Part shown: piece by piece, positions 53,501 to 62,900 of the stretch | Layout of the letters: every line of letters begins with the position of its first letter | Numbering within the stretch: the stretch's first letter is position 1 | Assembly (NCBI RefSeq): GCF_003711265.1 | Contig: NZ_CP024634.1 | Coordinates: forward strand, 1 to 64,000 | Source: Bathymodiolus thermophilus thioautotrophic gill symbiont | GTDB lineage: Bacteria > Pseudomonadota > Gammaproteobacteria > PS1 > Pseudothioglobaceae | DNA: 64,000 nt | Reading direction: 5' to 3' | Position numbers and translations under genes: made by a program | Notes under the pieces: generated by a model | What the model saw: the letters and a program-made list of their open reading frames with translations, nothing else | Database searches by the model: none | Told to the model about the DNA's origin: nothing

Positions 53501-54632
53501 TGATTTGATTGTTGGTGCTTATTTTGCAGATCCTGCTAGTAAAAGCAAGGCAGGCAAATCCTATGTTATATTTGGGAAAACTGATGAAACCTCTGTTGAC
53601 TTATCAAAGATAGCCCTAGCTACAGGTGGTTTTGTTATTAATGGTGAGAATGCTGATGATTATAGTGGTCGCTCAGTCTCCTCAGCAGGCGATGTCAATG
53701 GCGATGGCTTGGATGATTTGATTATTTGTGCTTATCTGGCAGATTCTAGTGGTAAAAATAATGTAGGTAAATCTTATGTTGTATTTGGTAAAACCAATGG
53801 CAGTGCTGTTGATTTATCAGTCATAGCCTCTGGCACGGGTGGCTTTGTTATTAATGGTGAGAGTGCTGGGGATCTGAGCGGTGGCTCAGTCTCCTCAGCA
53901 GGCGATGTCAATGGTGATGGCTTGGATGATTTGATTGTTGGTGCTTATTTGGCAGACCCTAATAGCAAAGACGATGCAGGTAAATCTTATGTTTTATTTG
54001 GTAAAACCGATACAAAAGCCGTTGATTTAGCAGATATTAGTGCTGGCAATGGTGTTGTTGCTCATACTATTGATTTTCAAGGTAATGGCGAGAGCAACAC
54101 ACTTACAGGTACCTCTGCTGATGAGTTGTTTGTCGCTGGTTTAGGCGATGATACTTTAATAGGTAACGGAGGCACCGATGTCTTTAATGCAGGAGCTGGT
54201 AACGATATTATTGTTATTAATGCGGACAACCTTGCCAAACTCTCCAGCAAAGTGTTGAGTAGCGATTTACTCGCTCGTGTTGACGGGGGTGGTAATACCG
54301 ATACGCTGAAATTAGCAGGTGCGGATCTAAATCTAGATCTCACTCAAATAGACAATGGTCGTATTCAAGACATTGAAATCATTGATTTAACAGGTTCAGG
54401 TAACAATACTTTGAAACTTAATCTTAATGACTTATTGGATATTTCCAGTTCAACCAATTTTCTTAAAGTTATGGGTGATACGGGTGATAAAGTTGATATA
54501 GAACTTAGTGACAATGCTTTTGCTAAAGATTCTACAAAAACAGAGGACGGCATTACTTATGATATTTATAACAATGTTAATGCTGCTGACACTGTAGAAT
54601 TATGGGTAGAACAAGATTTAGCGGTGTTTTAG
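50589..54632 (+). CDS. Repeat protein B: Ig/cadherin-like, seven FG-GAP blades, RTX
   Basis: The 1347-residue paralogue of A has the same order of domains. It lacks eight residues of the Asp-rich linker (SGSDGDGDDTTQP). Blades span about 52575-54030; blade 2 is shortened (GESIGWSG, RLSENFTGKSYVV), and blade 6 has LIICAYLAD in place of LIVGA. Blade loops differ from A while the first 600 or so residues and the RTX/C-terminal part are nearly identical. In the first half it is closest to copy C (both read PLAIALTNDAGSLNSDG). AGGAAAG precedes the ATG; TATAAT is at 50551. Followed by another purC fragment. Confidence 0.85.
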   Translation: MKKSQITTQQNKAQKITNQLNKEVLSLTKGTHHIQPQTGIAYQLNPKDFNAKKTSLIAKRVNDDLEVTFAESVLIFDNYFTLCKADLSCLVSLPTEDGGLYHVVADTFFTLEDGTQVVYFYGEQSIVATESSATSTDGNQSFSDVIASNIGIVAAVVVAAVVVASSGSDGDGDDTTQPLAIALTNDAGSLNSDGISKNGEITIKHLKSGDTWEYSTDGGNSFISGTGNSFVLASGTYGANDIQIKVSGSATIIKYASSITIDTLAPSFTSAATAEVEANTEASTTIYTAATDDNTVTYTLKAGEQQDKFTISNTGELKYKQAQTQAGTHTVTIIATDIAGNTAEKTVSVSVVDIGLSTSITWNNIGTDNIINTTEMATATLSGTVSVIGTVSSISVSSIVFKQGDATVHVIATNLPAIVNNTWTLANNSAWTSKLTQGDYTVTINLAGKNSDNQDVTGVDSTTIKVDMAPPVQPTFILADDTGALDDDKVTKIGTITVASLEEGATWQYSTNGGTNWTNGTGTSFTLAEGTYAINAIQVRQTDVAGNISSVVKNAGTIVVDTSNPSFTSATNVNFEINAAITTTVYDAQASNLNGGNADDGVTYSIKNASTSKFAITTDTGIVTYKAIQTAAHSDTVTIIATDVAGNATERVVAVSVRGAVAQGFVMNGESAGDESGFSVSSAGDVNGDGLDDLIIGAEQADPDNKSNAGKSYVVFGKVDETAINLSAIALGTGGFVMNGESIGWSGYSASSAGDVNGDGLDDLIVGARLSENFTGKSYVVFGKTDGSAVNLSVIATGTGGFVINGESANDNSGISVSSAGDVNGDGLDDLIVGAFQAAPNSKSNAGKSYVVFGKTNESAVNLSVIAAGTGGFVINGENVDDWSGYSVSSAGDVNGDGLDDLIVGAFNADLNSKNNAGKSYVVFGKKEKDVVNLSVIAAGTGGFVINGENTEDYSGVSVSSAGDVNGDGLDDLIVGAYFADPASKSKAGKSYVIFGKTDETSVDLSKIALATGGFVINGENADDYSGRSVSSAGDVNGDGLDDLIICAYLADSSGKNNVGKSYVVFGKTNGSAVDLSVIASGTGGFVINGESAGDLSGGSVSSAGDVNGDGLDDLIVGAYLADPNSKDDAGKSYVLFGKTDTKAVDLADISAGNGVVAHTIDFQGNGESNTLTGTSADELFVAGLGDDTLIGNGGTDVFNAGAGNDIIVINADNLAKLSSKVLSSDLLARVDGGGNTDTLKLAGADLNLDLTQIDNGRIQDIEIIDLTGSGNNTLKLNLNDLLDISSSTNFLKVMGDTGDKVDIELSDNAFAKDSTKTEDGITYDIYNNVNAADTVELWVEQDLAVF

Positions 54633-54689
54633 ATAATTTTTTTAAAGTTTTTTATTATTTAACCTTGGTGCAATGAAACAATATTTCGA

Positions 54690-55013
54690 CTAAATCTTTG
54701 TTGTTTGCATTAGCAATTGTTGCACTTGGCGGTATTGTTGTGCAGTTTTTTGGGTGATATTATCTGGCAGGCTTGGTGCAGGTGGGGTTTTGTCCCAGTC
54801 TAGTGTTTCTAAACAATCACGCACAATTTGCTTGTCAAAACTTTTTGGACTGGTGCCGATGTGGTCAGATTTTGACCAAAAGCGTGATGAATCGGGGGTT
54901 AGAACTTCGTCCATTAGGGTTAAGCAATTGTTTTCATCCAGTCCAAATTCAAATTTGGTGTCAGCGATAATAATGTCTTTTTTCAGGGCGTAGTCGCTGG
55001 CGAAATTGTAGCG
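54690..55013 (-). pseudogene. purC: purC 3' fragment, unit 2
   Basis: Same C-terminal purC piece as after copy A, with one codon lost ([10 protein letters not shown] instead of [11 protein letters not shown]) and DCLETLDW instead of DYLETLDW. The frame remains open, but there is no N-terminal half. Confidence 0.85.
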
Positions 55014-55016
55014 TGC

Positions 55017-55124
55017 ATTGATACCAAATTATTGCCAATTGCCAATTGGCATTTGGCATTTGGTAGATTGCATTATCACCTGTAAGTGAGGCGTGCATTT
55101 TTGTATGTTGCCTGTTGTTATCAT
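55017..55124 (-). pseudogene. DUF2797 gene 5' fragment, unit 3
   Basis: Minus-strand MITTGNIQKCTPHLQVIMQS is the frameshifted start of the DUF2797 gene. A small local duplication (CCAATTGCCAATTGG and GGCATTTGGCATTTGG) occurs at the junction with purC. No MITE here. Confidence 0.75.
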
Positions 55125-55266
55125 TGTACGGTTTTTTTGTAATTCATCATTATTTTTTATTGGGTTGTTTTTTAGACTTCTGTTTCCAACAATTTCATTT
55201 TTAAGCGTAAATTTTTTAAGATTAACCAATGTATAATTACATAAATAATAATTAATGGAGAGAAAC

Positions 55267-58200
55267 ATGAAAAAATCCCAAATTACAACACAACAGAATA
55301 AAGCTCAAAAAATTACTAACCAACTTAACAAAGAAGTGCTTGCCCTCACCAAAGGCACCCACCACATCCAGCCACAAACCGGCATCGCCTACCAACTAAA
55401 CCCCAAAGATTTTAATACTAAAAAAACCAGCCTAATCGCCAAAAGAGTAAACGATGATTTAGAAGTCACATTTGCAGAAAGCGTCCTCATCTTTGACAAC
55501 TATTTCACCCTTTGCAAAGCCGACTTATCTTGCCTAGTTTCCCTCCCCACCGAAGACGGTGGTCTTTACCATGTGGTTGCCGATACCTTCTTTACTTTAG
55601 AAGACGGCACTCAAGTCGTTTATTTTTATGGCGAACAATCCATTGTTGCCACAGAATCTAGTGCAACAAGCACAGACGGCAACCAAAGTTTCTCTGATGT
55701 TATTGCCTCAAACATAGGCATCGTGGCCGCCGTTGTGGTTGCAGCCGTTGTGGTAGCCAGTAGTGGCAGTGATGGCGATGGTGACGATACAACACAGCCA
55801 CTCGCAATCGCTTTAACGAATGACGCAGGTTCGTTAAATAGCGATGGGATTAGCAAAAATGGCGAAATTACGATTAAGCATTTAAAAAGTGGTGACACTT
55901 GGGAGTATTCCACTGACGGCGGTAATAGTTTTATCAGCGGCACAGGCAATAGTTTTGTGCTGGCTAGTGGCACTTATGGGGCAAACGATATTCAGGTTAA
56001 AGTGAGTGGCAGCGCCACAATTATCAAGTACGCCTCCTCTATTACTATAGACACCTTAGCCCCTTCCTTCACCAGTGCAGCAACTGCCGAGGTTGAAGCA
56101 AATACCGAAGCATCGACAACAATATATACAGCAGCAACAGACGACAACACGGTAACTTATACTTTAAAAGCGGGAGAGCAACAAGACAAATTTACCATTA
56201 GTAATACTGGCGAATTAAAATACAAACAAGCGCAAACGCAAGCAGGCACCCACACAGTGACTATCATTGCCACCGATATTGCAGGCAATACAGCGGAAAA
56301 AACTGTTAGCGTATCGGTCGTAGATATCAGTTTGTCAACCTCAATTACTTGGAACAATATCGGCACTGACAATATCATCAATACTGCTGAGATGGCAACG
56401 GCTACTTTGAGTGGCACAGTGAGCGTTATTGGCACAGTGAGTTCAATAAGTGTTAGTAGCATTGTTTTTAAACAAGGTGATACTACTGTCCATGTGATTA
56501 CTACCAATCTTCCAGCTATTGTTAACAATACTTGGGCTTTAGCCAATAACAGCGCTTGGACTTCAAAACTTACTCAGGGCGATTACACAGTTACTATTAA
56601 CCTTGCTGGCAAAAACAGTGACAACCAAGATGTTACGGGTGTAGATTCAACAACAATAAAGGTTGACATGGCTCCACCAGTCCAACCCACATTTATTTTA
56701 GCAGATGACACAGGGGCATTAGATGACGATAAGGTTACCAAGATTGGCACAATAACAGTTGCTAGTTTGGAAGAAGGTGCAACTTGGCAATATTCCACAA
56801 ATGGTGGCACTAACTGGACTAACGGCACAGGCACCAGTTTTACGCTGGCTGAAGGCACCCATGCTATTGATGCCATTCAGGTTAAGCAAACCAATATAGC
56901 GGGTAATGTCTCAAGCGTTGTTAAGAATGCTGGCGCTATTGTTGTAGACACCTCAAATCCTTTGTTTACCAGTGCAACGAATGTTAATTTTGAAATAAAT
57001 GCTGCTATCACTACAACTGTTTATGACGCTCAAGCAAGTAATCTTAATGGTGGCAATGCAGATGATGGTATTACTTATAGCATAAAAAATGCAAGCACCA
57101 GTAAGTTTGCAATTACTACTGATACTGGCATCGTTACTTATAAAGCAATACAAACGACAGTGCACACTGACGCAGTAACTATTATTGCCACTGATGTTGC
57201 AGGTAATGCAACAGAACGGGTTGTTGCTGTGTCGGTGAGAGGTTCTATTGCACAAGGTTTTGTTATGAATGGTGAGAATGTTGAGGATCATAGTGGTAAA
57301 TCAGTCTCCTCAGCAGGCGATGTCAATGGTGACGGCTTGGATGACTTAATTGTTGGTGCTTATCATGCTGAAAGTTATGTAGGTAAATCTTATGTTGTAT
57401 TTGGTAAAACTAATGCAAGTGCTATTAATTTATCAGCCATAGCCTTAGGCACAGGTGGCTTTGTTATTAACGGTGAGAATGCTGATGATTGGAGTGGCTA
57501 CTCAGTCTCCTCAGCAGGCGATGTCAATGGTGACGGCTTGGATGACTTAATTGTTGGTGCTTATTGGGCAGTCCCTGATAATAAAAGCAGAGCAGGCAAA
57601 TCTTATGTTGTATTTGGCAAAACTGATGGGAGTGCTATTAATTTATCAGTCATAGCTGCTGGCACGGGTGGTTTTGTTATTAACGGTGAGAATGCTAGTG
57701 ATAATAGTGGCATCTCAGTCTCCTCAGCAGGCGATGTCAACGGCGATGGCTTGGATGACTTAATTGTTGGTGCTTTTCACGCGACCCCTAATAGTAAAAG
57801 TGAAGCAGGAAAATCTTATGTTGTCTTTGGTAAAACCAATGAAAGTGCTGTTAATTTATCAGTCATAGCTGCTAACACGGGTGGTTTTGTTATTAATGGT
57901 GAGAATGTTAATGATTGGAGTGGCATCTCAGTCTCCTCAGCAGGCGATGTCAACGGCGATGGCTTGGATGATTTGATTGTTGGTGCTTATTTTGCAGACC
58001 CTAGTAGTAGAAGCAATGCAGGTAAATCTTATGTTGTGTTTGGTAAAGTTGATAAAAATGCTGTTAATTTGTCAGCCTTAGGCACAGGTGGCTTTGTTAT
58101 TAATGGTGAGAATGCTGGGGATTATAGTAGCATCTCAGTCTCCTCAGCAGGCGATGTCAATGGCGATGGTTTGGATGATTTGATTGTTGGCGCTTATGGA

Positions 58201-59310
58201 GCAGATGTTGCTAGTAATAAAGTCGATGCAGGTAGATCTTATGTTGTATTTGGTAAAATCAATGAAAGTGCTGTTAATTTATCGGTCATAGCCTCAGGCA
58301 CGGGTGGCTTTGTTATCAATGGCGAGAGTGCTGGGGATAATAGTGGCATCTCAGTCTCCTCAGCAGGCGATGTCAACGGCGATGGCTTGGATGATTTGAT
58401 TGTTGGTGCTTCTTTTGCAGACCCTAGTAGTAGAAGCAATGCAGGTAAATCTTATGTTGTATTTGGTAAAACCAATGGCAGTGCTGTTGATTTATCAGCC
58501 ATAGCCTCTGGCACAGGTGGTTTTGTTATTAATGGTGAGAATATTGATGATGGCAGTGGCATCTCAGTCTCCTCAGCAGGCGATGTCAACGGCGATGGCT
58601 TGGATGATTTGATTGTTGGTGCTTATCGAGCTGACCCTAATAGTAAAGACAAAGCAGGTAAATCTTATGTTGTATTTGGTAAGACAGACACAAAAGCCAT
58701 TGATTTAGCAGATGTTAGTGCTGGTAATGGTGTTGTTGCTCATGCTATTGATTTTCAAGGTAATGGCGAGAGCAACGCACTTACAGGTACCTCTGCCGAT
58801 GAGTTGTTTGTTACTGGTTTAGGCGATGATACTTTAATAGGTAACGGAGGCACCGATGTCTTTAATGCAGGAGCCGGTAACGATACTATTGTTATTAATG
58901 CGGACAACCTTGCTAAACTCTCCAGCAAGATGCTGAGTAGCGATTTACTCGCTCGTGTTGATGGTGGTGGTAATACCGATACGCTGAAATTAGCAGGTGC
59001 GGATCTAAATCTAGATCTCACTCAAATAGACAATGGTCGTATTCAAGACATTGAAATCATTGATTTAACAGGTTCAGGTAACAATACTTTGAAACTTAAT
59101 CTTAATGACTTATTGGATATTTCCAGTTCAACCAATGTTCTTAAAGTTATAGGTGATACGGGTGATAAAGTTGATATAGAACTTAGTGACAATGCTTTTG
59201 TTAAAGATTCTACAAAAACAGAGGACGGCATTACTTATGATATTTATAACAATGTTAATGCTGCTGACACTGTAGAATTATGGGTAGAACAAGATTTAGC
59301 GGTGTTTTAG
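55267..59310 (+). CDS. Repeat protein C: Ig/cadherin-like, seven FG-GAP blades, RTX
   Basis: The 1347-residue paralogue starts at the ATG at 55267 (MKKSQITTQQ); GGAGAG precedes it, and an ATG at 55255 would add only MERN. Blades span about 57250-58710. Blade 1 is short (YHAESYVGKSYVV) and blade 4 has a short connector (LSALGTGGF). Surface loops vary (HSGKS, WSGYS, NSGIS, YSSIS). The linker and Ig-like parts follow copy B, while the downstream sensor-like HAIDAIQVKQTNIAGN stretch follows A. TATAAT is at 55232. C-terminus ends DLAVF. Confidence 0.85.
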   Translation: MKKSQITTQQNKAQKITNQLNKEVLALTKGTHHIQPQTGIAYQLNPKDFNTKKTSLIAKRVNDDLEVTFAESVLIFDNYFTLCKADLSCLVSLPTEDGGLYHVVADTFFTLEDGTQVVYFYGEQSIVATESSATSTDGNQSFSDVIASNIGIVAAVVVAAVVVASSGSDGDGDDTTQPLAIALTNDAGSLNSDGISKNGEITIKHLKSGDTWEYSTDGGNSFISGTGNSFVLASGTYGANDIQVKVSGSATIIKYASSITIDTLAPSFTSAATAEVEANTEASTTIYTAATDDNTVTYTLKAGEQQDKFTISNTGELKYKQAQTQAGTHTVTIIATDIAGNTAEKTVSVSVVDISLSTSITWNNIGTDNIINTAEMATATLSGTVSVIGTVSSISVSSIVFKQGDTTVHVITTNLPAIVNNTWALANNSAWTSKLTQGDYTVTINLAGKNSDNQDVTGVDSTTIKVDMAPPVQPTFILADDTGALDDDKVTKIGTITVASLEEGATWQYSTNGGTNWTNGTGTSFTLAEGTHAIDAIQVKQTNIAGNVSSVVKNAGAIVVDTSNPLFTSATNVNFEINAAITTTVYDAQASNLNGGNADDGITYSIKNASTSKFAITTDTGIVTYKAIQTTVHTDAVTIIATDVAGNATERVVAVSVRGSIAQGFVMNGENVEDHSGKSVSSAGDVNGDGLDDLIVGAYHAESYVGKSYVVFGKTNASAINLSAIALGTGGFVINGENADDWSGYSVSSAGDVNGDGLDDLIVGAYWAVPDNKSRAGKSYVVFGKTDGSAINLSVIAAGTGGFVINGENASDNSGISVSSAGDVNGDGLDDLIVGAFHATPNSKSEAGKSYVVFGKTNESAVNLSVIAANTGGFVINGENVNDWSGISVSSAGDVNGDGLDDLIVGAYFADPSSRSNAGKSYVVFGKVDKNAVNLSALGTGGFVINGENAGDYSSISVSSAGDVNGDGLDDLIVGAYGADVASNKVDAGRSYVVFGKINESAVNLSVIASGTGGFVINGESAGDNSGISVSSAGDVNGDGLDDLIVGASFADPSSRSNAGKSYVVFGKTNGSAVDLSAIASGTGGFVINGENIDDGSGISVSSAGDVNGDGLDDLIVGAYRADPNSKDKAGKSYVVFGKTDTKAIDLADVSAGNGVVAHAIDFQGNGESNALTGTSADELFVTGLGDDTLIGNGGTDVFNAGAGNDTIVINADNLAKLSSKMLSSDLLARVDGGGNTDTLKLAGADLNLDLTQIDNGRIQDIEIIDLTGSGNNTLKLNLNDLLDISSSTNVLKVIGDTGDKVDIELSDNAFVKDSTKTEDGITYDIYNNVNAADTVELWVEQDLAVF

Positions 59311-59357
59311 ATAATTTTTTTATCATTTAACCTTAGTGCAATAGAGCAATATTTCGA

Positions 59358-59690
59358 CTAAATCTTTGTTGTTTGCATTAGCAATTGTTGCACTTGGCGG
59401 TATTGTTGTGCAGTTTTTTGGGTGATATTATCTGGCAGGCTTGATCTTGGTGCAGGTGGGGTTTTGCCCCAGTCTAGTGTTTCTAAATAATCACGCACAA
59501 TTTGCTTGTCAAAACTTTTTGGACTGGTGCCGATGTGGTAGTCAGATTTTGACCAAAAGCGTGATGAATCGGGGGTTAGAACTTCGTCCATTAGGGTTAA
59601 GCAATTGTTTTCATCCAGTCCAAATTCAAATTTGGTGTCAGCGATAATAATGTCTTTTTTCAGGGCGTAGTCGCTGGCGAAATTGTAGCG
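59358..59690 (-). pseudogene. purC: purC 3' fragment, unit 3
   Basis: Third copy of the purC C-terminal piece, with two extra codons (APRSSLPDN) and W-G-K for W-D-K near LETLDW. The different small changes in each copy show that the fragments are drifting independently and are not under strong constraint. Confidence 0.85.
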
Positions 59691-59696
59691 TGCATG

Positions 59697-59787
59697 GACA
59701 CCAAATTATTGCCAATTGGCATTTGGTAGATTGCATTATCACCTGTAAGTGAGGCGTGCATTTTTGTATGTTGCCTGTTGTTATCAT
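59697..59787 (-). pseudogene. DUF2797 gene 5' fragment, unit 4
   Basis: The sequence ACCAAATTATTGCCAATTGG to TTGTTATCAT repeats the first 30 or so codons of the DUF2797 gene in the minus direction, with the same single-T loss seen in units 2 and 3. This shared change implies that units 2-4 descend from one already damaged duplicate. Confidence 0.75.
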
Positions 59788-59934
59788 TGTACGGTTTTTT
59801 TGTAATTCATCATTATTTTTTATTGGGTTGTTTTTTTAGGCTTTTGTTCCCAACAATTTCATTTTTAAGCGCAAATCTTTTAAGATTAACCAATGTATAA
59901 TTACATAAAAATAATTATTATGTAGGAAAGAAAC

Positions 59935-62900
59935 ATGAAAAAATCCCAAATCACAACACAACAAAATAAAGCCCAAAAAATCACCAACCAACTTAACAAA
60001 GAAGTGCTTTCCCTCACCAAAGGCACCCACCACATCCAGCCACAAACCGGCATCGCCTACCAACTAAACCCCAAAGATTTTAATACTAAAAAAACCAGCC
60101 TAATCGCCAAAAGAGTAAACGATGATTTAGAAGTCACATTTGCAGAAAGCGTCCTCATCTTTGACAACTATTTCACCCTTTGTAAAACCGACTTATCTTG
60201 CCTAGTTTCCCTCCCCACCGAAGACGGTGGTCTTTACCATGTGGTTGCCGACACTTTCTTTACTTTAGAAGACGGCACTCAAGTCGTTTATTTTTATGGC
60301 GAACAATCCATTGTTGCTACAGAATCTAGTGCAACAAGCACAGGCGGCAATCAAAGTTTCTCTGATGTTATTGCCTCAAACATAGGCATCGTGGCTGCCG
60401 TTGTGGTTGCAGCCGTTGTGGTAGCCAGTAGCGGCAGTGGTAGTGATGGCGATGGCGATGTCAATGGCGATGATGACGATACAACACAGCCTATCGTAAT
60501 CGCTTTAACGAATGACGCAGGTTCATCAAATAGCGATGGGATTAGCAAAAATGGCGAAATTACAATTAAGCATTTAAAAAGTGGTGACACTTGGGAGTAT
60601 TCCACTAACGGCGGTAATAGTTTTATCAGTGGCACAGGCAATAGTTTTGTGCTGGCTAGTGGCACTTATGGGGCAAACGATATTCAGATTAAAGTGAGTG
60701 GCAGCGCCACAATTATCAAGTACACCTCCTCTATTACTATAGACACCTTAGCCCCTTCCTTCACCAGTGCAGCAACTGCCGAGGTTGAAGCAAATACCGA
60801 AGCATCGACAACAATATATACAGCAGCAACAGACGACAACACGGTAACTTATACTTTAAAAGCGGGAGAGCAACAAGACAAATTTACCATTAGTAATACT
60901 GGCGAATTAAAATACAAACAAGCGCAAACGCAAGCAGGCACTCACACAGTGACTATCATTGCCACCGATATTGCAGGCAATACAGCGGAAAAAACTGTTA
61001 GCGTATCGGTCGTAGATATCGGCTTGTCAACCTCAATTACTTGGAGCAATATCGGCACTGACAATATCATCAATACTGCTGAGATGGCAACGGCTACTTT
61101 GAGTGGCACAGTGAGCGTTATTGGCACAGTGAGTTCAATAAGTGTTAGTAGCATTGTTTTTAAACAAGGTGATACTACTGTTCATGTGATTACTACCAAT
61201 CTTCCAGCTATTGTTAACAATACTTGGGCTTTAGACAATAACAGCGCTTGGACTTCAAAACTTACTCAGGGCGATTACACAGTTACTATTAACCTTGCTG
61301 GCAAAAACAGTGACAACCAAGATGTTACGGGTGTAGATTCAACAACAATAAAGGTTGACATGGCTCCACCAGTCCAACCCACATTTATTTTAGCAGATGA
61401 CACAGGGGCATTAGATGACGATAAGGTTACCAAGATTGGCACAATAACAGTTGCTAGTTTGGAAGAAGGTGCAACTTGGCAATATTCCACAAATGGTGGT
61501 ACTAACTGGACTAACGGCACAGGCACCAGTTTTACGCTGGCTGAAGGCACCCATGCTATTGATGCCATTCAGGTTAAGCAAACCAATGTAGCGGGTAATG
61601 TCTCAAGCGTTGTTAAGAATGCTGGCGCTATTGTTGTGGACACCTCAGATCCTTTGTTTGCTGGTGCGTCCACTGCTAATGTAGGGATAAATGCTGCTAT
61701 CACTACAATTGTTTATGATGCTCAAGCCAGTAATCTTAATGGTGGCAATGCAGATGATGGTATTACTTATAGCATAAAAAATGCAAGCACCAGTAAGTTT
61801 GCAATTACTACTGATACTGGCATCGTTACTTATAAGGCAATACAAACGGCAGCGCATAGTGATACAGTGACCATTATTGCTACTGATGTTGCAGGTAATG
61901 CAACAGAACGGGTTGTTGCTGTGTCGGTGAGAGGTTCTATTGCACAAGGTTTTGTTATGAATGGTGAGAGTGCTGGGGACCAGAATGGTTATTCAGTCTC
62001 CTCAGCAGGCGATGTCAATGGCGATGGCTTGGATGATTTGATTGTTGGTGTTAGTAATGAGGTTTCCAATGGTACAAACGCAGGTAAATCTTATGTTGTA
62101 TTTGGTAAAGTTGACGAAACTGCTATTAATTTATCAGCCATAGCCTTAGGCACGGGTGGCTTTGTTATTAATGGTGAAAGTGCTGGGGATAAAAGTGGTG
62201 TCTCAGTCTCCTCAGCAGGCGATGTCAACGGCGATGGCTTGGATGATTTGATTGTTGGTGCTTTTTTTGCAGACCCTAGTAGTAAAAACAAAGCAGGTAA
62301 ATCTTATGTCGTGTTTGGCAAAACTGATAAAGGCGCTGTTAATTTATCAGCTATAGCCTCAGGCACGGGTGGCTTTGTTATTAATGGTGAGAGTGCTAAT
62401 GATTGGAGTGGCATCTCAGTCTCCTCAGCAGGCGATGTCAATGGCGATGGCTTGGATGATTTGGTTGTTGGTGCTTTTTATGCAGACCCTGATAATAAAA
62501 GTGAGGCAGGCAAATCTTATGTTGTATTTGGTAAAACCAATGACAGTGCTATTAATTTATCAGCCATAGCCTCAGCCTCAGACACGGGTGGCTTTGTTAT
62601 TAATGGTGAGAGTGCTAATGATCTTAGTGGCGTTTCAGTCTCCTCAGCAGGCGATGTCAATGGCGATGGCTTGGATGATTTGATTGTTGGTGCTTATCTG
62701 GCAGACGGCATTGCAGGCAAATCTTATGTTGTATTTGGTAAAACCAATGACAGTGCTATTAATTTATCAGCCATAGCCTCAGCCTCAGACACGGGTGGCT
62801 TTGTTATTAATGGTGAGAATGCTGGGGATTATAGTGGCGTCTCAGTCTCCTCAGCAGGCGATGTCAATGGTGATGGCTTGGATGATTTGATTGTTGGTGC

